Below are positions 1-5,175 of a DNA stretch of 7,701 bases, one piece after another; within the stretch, counting starts at the first letter, position 1; each line of letters starts with the position of its first letter. The DNA comes from Nitrospira sp. (GTDB lineage: Bacteria; Nitrospirota; Nitrospiria; Nitrospirales; Nitrospiraceae), in the NCBI GenBank assembly GCA_024998705.1, contig JACOEF010000175.1:1-7701 (forward strand). Reading direction: 5' to 3'. A model generated the notes under the pieces. It had not been told where the DNA came from. It saw only the letters and a program-made list of their open reading frames with translations, and ran no database searches. The translations under genes and the position numbers were made by a program.

Positions 1-680
1 AAAAGTGCGATGCCGACAGGAAGGGTCTGTTGTTCCGGCTGGGTCAGGATCAGGAGCGCGAAGAAAAACTCGTTCCAGGCATAGATCAGGATCAGGATCG
101 CCGCGGTAAAAATCCCCGGCGTCGCCAGTGGGAGCGTGATCCGGAACAGGGTCGCCCAGGGCCCACACCCATCCACCCGCGCGGCATCCTCCAACTCGGG
201 CGGCAGTTCTTTGAAGAAGCTGGCCAGGATCCAGATCGCCAGCGGCAGGGTTAATGCTACATAGGGGAGCACGACGCCCCAGCGGTGGTTGAGTCCGCCG
301 AGCGAATCGAGCAGCCGCCAGACCGGTCCGGCGATGGCCATTTGCGGGAACATCGAGACGCAGAGCAGCACCGCCAGAATACCCTGGTTGCCGGGAATGG
401 AGAGCCGGGCCAGGGCATAGGCGGCCGGGATGGCAAGCAGGAGAGCCAGCAGTGTTGTGGAGCCGGCCACCACCATGCTGTTCAGTGCATAGTCGAAGAG
501 GTGATGGTCAAAGAGGGCTGAGCGATAGAATCCCAGACTGCCCGAGGGCCACCAGCTGGGCGGCGCGGCCTCGATCTCACGTTGCGACTTGAACGACGTG
601 AGGACGAACCAGAGGAACGGCAGCAGACTGAGTCCCACCGTACCGAGGATGCCTACTGCGAGCAGAATCCGACGATTCAT
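1..680 (-). CDS. Carbohydrate ABC transporter permease, MalG type (partial, 3' end outside window)
   Basis: Inner-membrane permease subunit of a sugar importer. 226 residues are visible and the C-terminus is cut by the left window edge. The start is the ATG at 680-678 (MNRRILLAVG). It overlaps the TGA stop of the preceding permease by four bases (ATGA), which suggests translational coupling; a GGAG lies about 11 bases upstream. Hydrophobic segments are visible near residues 7-29, 66-92, 100-122, 136-156 and 187-212. The cytoplasmic EAA loop that contacts the ATPase is at residues 164-189 (EDAARVDGCGPWATLFRITL), with the family's conserved D-A-A-x-x-D-G and the L-P-L-A-x-P-G ending. The early P-F-L-W-F-V-L-T-S-F-K stretch followed by a periplasmic loop is typical of MalG-like subunits. 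Family assignment is firm; the substrate is not determined. An ATPase gene may follow beyond coordinate 1. Confidence 0.93.
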   Translation of the reverse strand, partial: MNRRILLAVGILGTVGLSLLPFLWFVLTSFKSQREIEAAPPSWWPSGSLGFYRSALFDHHLFDYALNSMVVAGSTTLLALLLAIPAAYALARLSIPGNQGILAVLLCVSMFPQMAIAGPVWRLLDSLGGLNHRWGVVLPYVALTLPLAIWILASFFKELPPELEDAARVDGCGPWATLFRITLPLATPGIFTAAILILIYAWNEFFFALLILTQPEQQTLPVGIAL

Positions 681-1588
681 GTTCGTCTGCGCTCCAGGAG
701 ACTCGACCCGATGGCGCGCAGGTACGTCAACGACAGCGCCAGGATCATCAGGAATACGGCCACGGAGACTGCAGAGCCATACCCGATGCGGCCCTCCGTG
801 AACAGGGTTTGGTAGCCATAGAACTGCAGAACCTGCGTGGCGTCGCCCGGGCCGCCTTGTGTCATCACGAACACCAGATCGAAGACACGAAACGCATCCA
901 TGGTACGAAATAGGAGTGCAAGCAACAGCGCCGGTTTCAGGAGCGGCAGGGTAATGTGCCGGAACCGCTGCCAGACAGTGGCGCCATCCACACGCGCTGC
1001 GTCGTAGAGATCGTCGGGAATGACCTGGAGGCCGGCGAGGATCAGCAGCGCCGCAAAGGAGGAAGTCTTCCAGACGTCGGCCAGCACAATGATGCCAAAG
1101 GCCATGCCCGGATAGGCCAGCCAGGGGATGTAGTCGGTGATGCGTTCACCGAACAACAATAAGTTTGCGAACCCGTATTGGTCGTTGAAAATGTAGCGCC
1201 ACAGTTGCGACGCCACCCCCGTAGGAATAGCCCAAGGAATCAGGATGGCGGCCCGAACGAGACCGCGTCCGCGAAACTGCTCATGAATCACCAGGGCAAT
1301 GATCAGCCCGCAGGCCAACTCGAGCAGTGTCGAGAGGACCACAAAGGCGAGGGTGACGCACAGCGCCTGCTGCGCGACGGGATCGCGGAGCAGCGCCGCA
1401 TAGTTGTGCAGACCGACGAACGGACTGCCGAGCTGCGGGAGTCCGATGAAGATATCGTGCAGGCTGAGCCAGAGTGAATCCAGGACCGGATAGAGCGCAA
1501 AGACCATGGTCACCAGCAGGGCCGGAGCCACCATGGTCCCGGCCGCCAGGCTCTCTCGACGTCGGAGAATTGAGGCTGAGCGGCTCAT
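677..1588 (-). CDS. Carbohydrate ABC transporter permease, MalF type
   Basis: First integral-membrane subunit of the sugar importer, 303 residues, a normal length for the short MalF-like (UgpA/ThuF type) permeases. The ATG at 1588-1586 overlaps the stop of the binding-protein gene (ATGA), and an AGGA sits 8 bases upstream inside that gene. Six hydrophobic segments are visible, roughly at residues 18-40, 77-102, 111-132, 158-188, 217-240 and 268-291. The EAA loop for ATPase contact is at about 195-219 (D-A-A-R-V-D-G-A, then I-T-L-P-L-L-K-P). A T-Q-G-G-P-G motif at 243-248 followed by a Y-x-Y-Q-T-L-F stretch is typical of this subfamily. It would pair with the MalG-type subunit encoded next. 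Sugar specificity cannot be read from this subunit. Confidence 0.95.
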   Translation of the reverse strand: MSRSASILRRRESLAAGTMVAPALLVTMVFALYPVLDSLWLSLHDIFIGLPQLGSPFVGLHNYAALLRDPVAQQALCVTLAFVVLSTLLELACGLIIALVIHEQFRGRGLVRAAILIPWAIPTGVASQLWRYIFNDQYGFANLLLFGERITDYIPWLAYPGMAFGIIVLADVWKTSSFAALLILAGLQVIPDDLYDAARVDGATVWQRFRHITLPLLKPALLLALLFRTMDAFRVFDLVFVMTQGGPGDATQVLQFYGYQTLFTEGRIGYGSAVSVAVFLMILALSLTYLRAIGSSLLERRRT

Positions 1589-2961
1589 GGCGTCATTCCT
1601 GTGAGGGCGAGCAGGCGATCGATGTGGGCATCGGTGACGGCCGCCTCTTGCGCGAGGTCGAGGCCGTCGATGGCGAGGGCCCGGCTGAAATACCGTTGCA
1701 GTGCATGTGAGACGGCGGGATACAGGGGGGAGCGCGGGCGAGTGGTTGCAGATCGGAGCACGTCCAAGTAGTTGCGCAGTTGTGGCGCCACCACCAGAAG
1801 ATCCGGGTCTGAAAACAGCGCCTGACGGGACGGCGCAATGCCGGCCTCCTGCGCGAACTTCTTTTGCATGGCCCGGCCGGAAAGAAATTCGATGAGCGCC
1901 CAGGCTTCGTCCGGATGTTGCGAGTACGCGCTGATGCCGTAGAGCCAGCCTCCGAGTGCCGCTGCGGTGCGTCCTTCAGTGAGTCCGGGAAGTGGCATCA
2001 CAGCGACCTGCCCGGCGATGGTCGAGCGAGTTCGGTTGTTGGTCAGTTCCCAGGCATAGGGCCAGTTCCGGTGAAAGACGGCATGGCCTTGCAGAAAGAC
2101 GGAGAGGGATGCCGGTTCTTGATAGGTGAGCGCCGCGCGTGATGCGAGCCCGCCGATCACCCGATCACGAACGAACTGCACGGCAGCCAGCGCTTCGGGT
2201 TGGGCCAGAGTGGAATGTGTTCCATCCGCTGTCAGCAGGCTGCCGCCGTGGCCATGGATAAACTCCAGTAGGTTACAGACGAGGCCTTCGTACTGTTTAA
2301 ATTGAGCCGTGTAGCCACGCAGCGTTGGGTTCGTTGATTGCTCCCCGGTGACGATGGTTTCCGCTTGCCGGGCCAGTTCGTCCCAGGTCGTCGGGGGTGA
2401 GAAACCGTACTTGGTCAATAAATCAGAGCGGTAGTAGAGCAGTCCGGCATCGATACGACTGGGAACCCCATAGAGATGGTCGGAATATCGACCGACCTCG
2501 ATGGTGGCGGGGAGAAACTGCTCGCGCATGGCCGGAGCCAATCGCTCGTCGAGCCGGTGAGCCCACCCGGCTTCCGCAAACTCCGGCACCCAGATGACGT
2601 CCATGAAAAAGACATCGACTGTGGTATCACGATTTTTCAGCTTCTGCGTCAGCAGATCGTGATACGCGGTGGAGCTGTGCGGAGCCAGTTCGCGCACCAC
2701 CGAAATGTGAGGGTAAGCTTTCGTGAACTCGGCAAGGGCTTCGTCCCATACGCGCGGGTGATCGGGCTTCCAGGAGACGAAACGCAGGGTGATGGGAGTT
2801 GTGGGCGTCCCGGCTCCTGGCTGCGGCGCGGACTCAGCCTGGGGTCGGCCGACCGACAGCACGGTTAGCAGGAGCGCCAGCAGTCCGAACCAGCGAGGGA
2901 CTCTCGGGGGAGAGACTGATATGCGCGGGATGCGCTGAGAGAAGGAAATCCATCGCATCAC
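1585..2961 (-). CDS. Extracellular sugar-binding protein of an ABC importer (SBP family 1)
   Basis: Periplasmic solute-binding protein, 458 residues, first gene of the importer operon. The first codon is GTG at 2961 with an ATG immediately after it at 2958; either could start translation, and no good Shine-Dalgarno precedes them. The N-terminus has an Arg-rich n-region (to R23), a hydrophobic core at about 25-37 (FGLLALLLTVLSV) and a small-residue stretch near 41-45. There is no lipobox cysteine, so a soluble periplasmic protein is expected rather than a lipoprotein. A Pro/Thr-rich linker precedes the fold proper, which begins at about residue 57 (ITLRFVSWKP). Family landmarks are D-V-F-F-M-D-V-I-W at 116-124, Y-G-V-P at 164-167, T-W-D-E-L at 192-196, N-W-P-Y-A-W at 299-304 and L-G-G-W-L-Y-G-I near 336-343. 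The D-V-I-W region recalls trehalose/maltose-type binding proteins, but that specificity is inference only. Confidence 0.94.
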   Translation of the reverse strand: MMRWISFSQRIPRISVSPPRVPRWFGLLALLLTVLSVGRPQAESAPQPGAGTPTTPITLRFVSWKPDHPRVWDEALAEFTKAYPHISVVRELAPHSSTAYHDLLTQKLKNRDTTVDVFFMDVIWVPEFAEAGWAHRLDERLAPAMREQFLPATIEVGRYSDHLYGVPSRIDAGLLYYRSDLLTKYGFSPPTTWDELARQAETIVTGEQSTNPTLRGYTAQFKQYEGLVCNLLEFIHGHGGSLLTADGTHSTLAQPEALAAVQFVRDRVIGGLASRAALTYQEPASLSVFLQGHAVFHRNWPYAWELTNNRTRSTIAGQVAVMPLPGLTEGRTAAALGGWLYGISAYSQHPDEAWALIEFLSGRAMQKKFAQEAGIAPSRQALFSDPDLLVVAPQLRNYLDVLRSATTRPRSPLYPAVSHALQRYFSRALAIDGLDLAQEAAVTDAHIDRLLALTGMTP

Positions 2962-2969
2962 TCTCTAAG

Positions 2970-2998
2970 GTTATACACAGTCGAGCGAGGCGATGCAA
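2970..2998 (-). promoter_or_regulatory. Sigma-70-like promoter of the sugar ABC operon
   Basis: On the minus strand, a -35-like TTGCAT (2998-2993; 3 of 6 to consensus) and a -10 TATAAC (2975-2970; 5 of 6) are separated by exactly 17 bases. Initiation about 7 bases past the -10 falls at roughly 2963, essentially on the GTG/ATG start codons at 2961 and 2958. The mRNA would then be leaderless or nearly so, which fits the lack of a convincing ribosome binding site. The -35 is weak, so an activator or a different start site is possible. Assigned from sequence pattern only. Confidence 0.45.
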
Positions 2999-3019
2999 AA
3001 TTCCCCAGTGGGCGGGGAA
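2997..3019 (-). terminator. Terminator-like hairpin upstream of the ABC operon
   Basis: A perfect 6-bp inverted repeat (TTCCCC at 3001-3006, GGGGAA at 3014-3019) with a 7-base loop is followed on the minus strand by TTTT (3000-2997). This has the form of a short intrinsic terminator for transcripts arriving from ttuA or the spacer. It directly abuts the -35 box of the ABC promoter, so it could also be an operator for a repressor or activator. The stem is short and the U-tract only four bases, so termination would be modest. Confidence 0.4.
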
Positions 3020-3053
3020 AAAGAATCCAAGGTGCTGCCCTGTTCAATTAGGG

Positions 3054-3158
3054 TCATTTCCGGATCATCAGGCCTACACTTTCACGTTGACGAATCCGGG
3101 GCTTCGGGACGATATATTTGAAAAGTTTGGTATTTTTCTTGTCCTTCCCCTGTGGCAT
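3054..3158 (-). CDS. Possible small basic protein, 34 residues
   Basis: Minus-strand ORF from ATG 3158-3156 to TGA 3056-3054, encoding a very basic peptide (MPQGKDKKNTKLF..., ending GLMIRK). No family is recognised. The frame stays open upstream for about 14 codons as far as a TAG, reading as repeated Pro-Glu-Lys units, but with no ATG, GTG or TTG start there. A GGAG lies 12 bases before the ATG, too far for a strong ribosome binding site. Third-position GC is about 56 percent by my count, which looks lower than in the neighbouring genes. It may be a genuine small protein, a degenerate gene end, or chance. A plus-strand frame covers the same bases but looks less protein-like. Confidence 0.25.
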   Translation of the reverse strand: MPQGKDKKNTKLFKYIVPKPRIRQRESVGLMIRK

Positions 3159-3166
3159 GACCGGTG

Positions 3167-3196
3167 CTTTCTCCGGTACTTTCTCTTTCTCCGGTA
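3167..3196. repeat. 12-bp direct repeat, two copies
   Basis: The sequence ctttctccggta occurs at 3167-3178 and again at 3185-3196, 18 bases apart, with a related ccggtgcttt just before at 3161-3170. The 18-base period keeps the minus-strand frame and would encode repeated Pro-Glu-Lys. It may be slippage-derived or a pair of protein-binding sites. Confidence 0.6.
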
Positions 3197-3221
3197 TGTT
3201 CTATAGACATGTGCCCGACTC

Positions 3222-3251
3222 ATCCATGAGATGCCGGGCATTGCCATGGAT
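3222..3251. repeat. 30-base imperfect dyad
   Basis: Outer arms ATCCATG (3222-3228) and CATGGAT (3245-3251) enclose inner arms ATGCC (3231-3235) and GGCAT (3237-3241) around a single G. The symmetry is strong, but neither strand shows a following T-tract, so an intrinsic terminator is unlikely. It could be an operator or a structured RNA element downstream of ttuA. Confidence 0.45.
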
Positions 3252-3338
3252 TCAAACAGGCGGCCGTCTGCGGTGACGGCGTATGACGTGAACGGGAATG
3301 AGAGTCTCCGGTCGAGTGAGGTCAGCAGGGGTTTATAG
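3231..3338 (+). pseudogene. Fibronectin type III domain C-terminal remnant
   Basis: A 35-codon plus-strand frame ends at TAG 3336-3338. Residues encoded by 3267-3326 read S-AVTAYDVNGNES-LRSSEVS, which closely follows the last two strands of bacterial fibronectin type III domains (typically Y-x-V-T-A-x-D-x-x-G-N-E-S-x-x-S-N-E-V-S). Upstream residues (MPGIAMDSNRR) do not continue the fold, there is no ribosome binding site, and the rest of a domain is absent. I read it as the preserved tail of a lost exported or surface protein gene that ran opposite to all current genes here. Chance similarity remains possible because the matching segment is short. Confidence 0.35.
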
Positions 3339-3383
3339 TGACGGGAGCCTTGGCCGACATCTCATTTGCCGTTTGAGGCGAGA

Positions 3384-4322
3384 TCAACGAGGCGTGGCGG
3401 TTTTGGCTTTCGCCATCATCTTGCAGTAGGAACAGGTCTCGGCGGTGGTGGGTTGTCCGCAGGATTGGCAGGGGTGGAGCGTTCGCTGATCCTTCTCGGC
3501 CATGGATTCCGTGGCGGGCTCCGGCTTGGTTTGCTTCTCTAGAAACCCCCAGTAAAAACGTTGTTTCGTGCCGGGCGATTCCGTTTCCAGCCGGTTGAGG
3601 ACCTCTTTATAGAGGATCATCTTGGATCCCTTCGCCATCGGGCATTCTTCGACGATGTAATCGATCCGATTGACGACCGCGTAAGCGGCGATCTCGCGCT
3701 CCGACAGCCGGCAGAGCGGCTTCACTTTTTTGGCGAATCCTTCGACGGATGCCGGCAAGGTGGGGCTTTGCTTGTCCAGATATTCATCCTGCCAGTGCAA
3801 CACGTTGCCTAACAGGCGAGCAGCTTCGTCGTCGAGATTGTGGCCTGTGGCCATCACGTTATAGTCCTGTTCTACCGCGGCGCGATTAAATTGGTACCGT
3901 TTGATGGTCCCGCAGGTCGAACAGGTGGGGCGATGAAGAATGGTGGCCAATTCACGAATGCCGGCGCCGGCTTCTTGCTCGACGACATGGACGATCAGTT
4001 TGGCGCCATGGGCAGCGGCCACGTTGTCCGCGTAGTGTCGCACTTTCCGATGCGATTCTTCAGAGTAGCTGCCGATGCCGAGATTTACATAGAGCGCATC
4101 GGCGCGGTAGCCGAGCTTGAGGAGGATGTGCCACAAAGCGAGACTATCTTTTCCGCCGGAGACCGCCACAAGGATGCGATCCTCGGGCGTAAACATCTTG
4201 AACGATTTGATCGCGCGCGCGACTTGCTCGTGCACGAAGGTCGTGAAGCAGCTCTTGCAGAAGGCGGCATTGTGTCGCGGGAGGCTGATGACGGCTTTAG
4301 TTTTGCACTTGCCGCAATTCAT
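3384..4322 (-). CDS. ttuA: TtuA/NcsA-type tRNA 2-thiolation enzyme
   Basis: Cytoplasmic ATP-dependent tRNA thiotransferase of the TtuA/CTU1/TtcA superfamily, 312 residues, full length. In Thermus, TtuA makes 2-thioribothymidine at tRNA position 54, while archaeal and eukaryotic relatives (NcsA/Ctu1) thiolate the wobble uridine, so the exact target here is inferred. Visible in order: N-terminal zinc finger C3-x2-C6 and C22-x2-C25; ATP-binding PP-loop SGGKDS at 55-60; R-P-T-C134-S-T-C137-G and E-E-C227-P-M-A, matching the three cysteines that hold the catalytic 4Fe-4S cluster in TtuA; GHNLDDEA at 160-167; and a C-terminal zinc finger C285-x2-C288 and C297-x2-C300. All key residues are present. 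The ATG at 4322 places the finger at the N-terminus as in the family, although its ribosome binding site is weak. The sulfur carrier is encoded 102 bases upstream on the same strand. Confidence 0.93.
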   Translation of the reverse strand: MNCGKCKTKAVISLPRHNAAFCKSCFTTFVHEQVARAIKSFKMFTPEDRILVAVSGGKDSLALWHILLKLGYRADALYVNLGIGSYSEESHRKVRHYADNVAAAHGAKLIVHVVEQEAGAGIRELATILHRPTCSTCGTIKRYQFNRAAVEQDYNVMATGHNLDDEAARLLGNVLHWQDEYLDKQSPTLPASVEGFAKKVKPLCRLSEREIAAYAVVNRIDYIVEECPMAKGSKMILYKEVLNRLETESPGTKQRFYWGFLEKQTKPEPATESMAEKDQRTLHPCQSCGQPTTAETCSYCKMMAKAKTATPR

Positions 4323-4388
4323 GGTTTCATCACACTTTCGGTCTGCCGCGGGCCGCGTTCAGCCACAAGCAGGATCACATTCCCTCGA

Positions 4389-4423
4389 TCTGTGAGTTGA
4401 AAGCCGAGTGCTGACAACTGACG
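4389..4423. repeat. Degenerate 7-bp tandem repeat array between ttuB and ttuA
   Basis: Five consecutive heptads begin at 4389, 4396, 4403, 4410 and 4417, with plus-strand consensus gYYGANN (for example gctgaca, actgacg). A weaker sixth unit (gctatct, 4424-4430) overlaps the ttuB stop codon. It resembles the short tandemly repeated heptamers known from cyanobacteria and other bacteria. A related YTGA/YCGA-core heptad array lies upstream of galT. Confidence 0.45.
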
Positions 4424-4424
4424 G

Positions 4425-4622
4425 CTATCTCCCGCCGGAGATCACCGGCCGGATTTCAATCTGGTCGGCATCCGCGAGCATTTCATCCTCCGTGACAAGT
4501 TCATCGCCCCGGATGACGAGATGCGCCTCAATCACCAGATTGAGCTCGCGTAGCAATTCCTTGGTTCGTTTGGGCCCTTTGATTTCAACCTGGCGTTGTG
4601 GATGACTGAGATGAACAAGCAT
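4425..4622 (-). CDS. ttuB: TtuB-like ubiquitin-fold sulfur carrier (ThiS/MoaD family)
   Basis: Small sulfur-carrier protein of 65 residues, the usual size of TtuB/ThiS. It would be adenylated by an E1-like enzyme, converted to a C-terminal thiocarboxylate and used by TtuA as sulfur donor. Sequence signs: an N-terminal beta strand pair (MLVHLSHPQRQVEIKG), a helix with K-E-L-L-R-E-L-N-L at 21-29, the V-I-R-G-D-E-L-V-T-E-D-E stretch at 36-47, and the final strand I-E-I-R-P-V ending in I-S-G-G, as in Thermus TtuB. Gene order immediately before ttuA supports the pairing. Oddity: one Arg (R65) follows the Gly63-Gly64 that should be the exposed terminus, before a TAG stop. No Shine-Dalgarno precedes the ATG at 4622; a promoter candidate ends 5 bases upstream, so the mRNA may be leaderless. 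ThiS or MoaD are alternatives, less likely given the neighbour. Confidence 0.88.
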   Translation of the reverse strand: MLVHLSHPQRQVEIKGPKRTKELLRELNLVIEAHLVIRGDELVTEDEMLADADQIEIRPVISGGR

Positions 4623-4627
4623 GCGCG

Positions 4628-4657
4628 ATGATACGGCTGAGTTGTATGGGATTGCAA
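4628..4657 (-). promoter_or_regulatory. Sigma-70-like promoter of ttuB-ttuA
   Basis: The minus strand shows TTGCAA (4657-4652; 4 of 6) and TATCAT (4633-4628; 5 of 6) separated by 18 bases. The -10 ends five bases before the A of the ttuB ATG at 4622, so transcription would start at or next to the start codon and give a leaderless message. This is consistent with the absence of any purine-rich ribosome binding site. Pattern-based only. Confidence 0.42.
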
Positions 4658-5175
4658 TGCGGTTGGAGCGTCGAGCTTCGGCCGTGAGCCGGTGTGGGAA
4701 CGGCGCGGGCGGCTCCTGGTTACGCCACGACTGCGCAGCAGTTCAGGCAGGGAGGGGGTGCGAGCTGCCGTTGGCTACTTGATCCCCGCGATGATGTGGT
4801 ACACCAGCAGGCCGACGATGCTCAAGAAGGTCCGGGCGGACCCAACTGCGAGTCACTTAGATGTTTGATCCTGAAGATCCAACTCGCTGATCGTTTCGTC
4901 TTTCCATTCGGTGGTCTGTACGGTCACGATAGTCTCACCTCTTCTTGCTGGAATCTGCCGCCCTGCCTTCCCAGGATAGATGAATAGGCCGAGGCCGTTC
5001 CTCGAGGCACTCGTCCCAGGAACAGGAGGGCGAGTGTCAGCCCCAGCCAGCCGCTGATGAAGGACGAACTAGCCTGTCTCACAGGTGGCGGAGGAAGATC
5101 GGCGGATGGCAGGCGAACAGCTCTCCGTCCGCGCGAAACCGGGAAGCGAGTGCTGTGGAGGTGCGATCTGCTCCG
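4658..5175. other. Spacer between galT and ttuB
   Basis: About 520 bases with no full-length gene. The one stretch that looks translated is the interrupted small frame at 4927-4775. Other structure is minor: a perfect stem ACTGC/GCAGT at 4730-4742, a stem CGAGG/CCTCG at 4990-5004 and a stem CCTGT/ACAGG at 5073-5085, none followed by a T-tract. I see no clear intrinsic terminator for galT, no RNA gene and no mobile element ends. Confidence 0.55.
4775..4927 (-). pseudogene. Small single-span membrane protein interrupted by an in-frame TGA
   Basis: A GTG at 4927-4925 is preceded by a near-perfect Shine-Dalgarno (AAGAGGTGA, 4943-4935) at 7 bases, the strongest translation start signal in this spacer. 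It encodes 24 residues (MTVQTTEWKDETISELDLQD then QTSK) and stops at TGA 4855-4853. In the same frame the sequence continues for 25 more codons to a TAG at 4777-4775: a short linker (LAVGSART), then a clear hydrophobic helix (FLSIVGLLVYHIIAGI) and a terminal Lys. Read through, it would be a 50-codon microprotein with an acidic cytosolic head and a C-terminal membrane anchor. The simplest reading is a nonsense mutation in a small gene (for example CGA to TGA). Alternatives are that only the 24-residue peptide is made, or that the two parts are unrelated. No family is recognised. Confidence 0.4.

Larger units (their letters stand above)
2962..3383. other. Spacer between ttuA-like gene and ABC operon
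   Basis: About 420 bases without a confident gene, visibly more AT-rich than its flanks near 3100-3200. From low to high coordinates it holds the ABC promoter, a terminator-like hairpin, a possible 34-residue minus-strand ORF, two copies of a 12-bp direct repeat, a 30-base imperfect dyad (3222-3251), a 6-bp stem at 3263-3268/3275-3280, and a plus-strand stretch resembling the end of a fibronectin type III domain. The mixture of remnants suggests a place where an older gene was lost. Confidence 0.6.

Noticed and set aside
3087..3118. Plus-strand TTGACG with a TATATT 20 bases later as a promoter
   Set aside because: Spacing is too long for TATATT, and the alternative GATATA is poor; nothing convincing is encoded downstream on that strand.
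2799..3206. Plus-strand open frame running from the binding-protein gene into the spacer
   Set aside because: Its first half is antisense to the signal-peptide region of a firm gene, and the rest is low-complexity Phe/Leu-rich sequence without domain features.
3840..4400. Long plus-strand open frame (186 codons) opposite the TtuA-like gene
   Set aside because: It is the antisense of a gene with all catalytic motifs intact; its translation shows no recognisable family and there is no ribosome binding site.
4730..4742. Perfect ACTGC/GCAGT stem as a terminator for the microprotein
   Set aside because: There is no T-tract on either side and the 5-bp stem with a 3-base loop is weak.
4853..4855. 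In-frame TGA as a selenocysteine codon
   Set aside because: No convincing SECIS-like hairpin is visible just downstream, and the context shows no redox motif; a nonsense mutation is simpler.
4924..5082. Minus-strand GTG-started frame of 52 codons with a hydrophobic stretch, whose TGA overlaps the GTG of the interrupted microprotein (GTGA)
   Set aside because: No ribosome binding site precedes the GTG, no family is recognisable, and the hydrophobic run is followed by Arg/Pro-rich sequence; the overlap could be chance.
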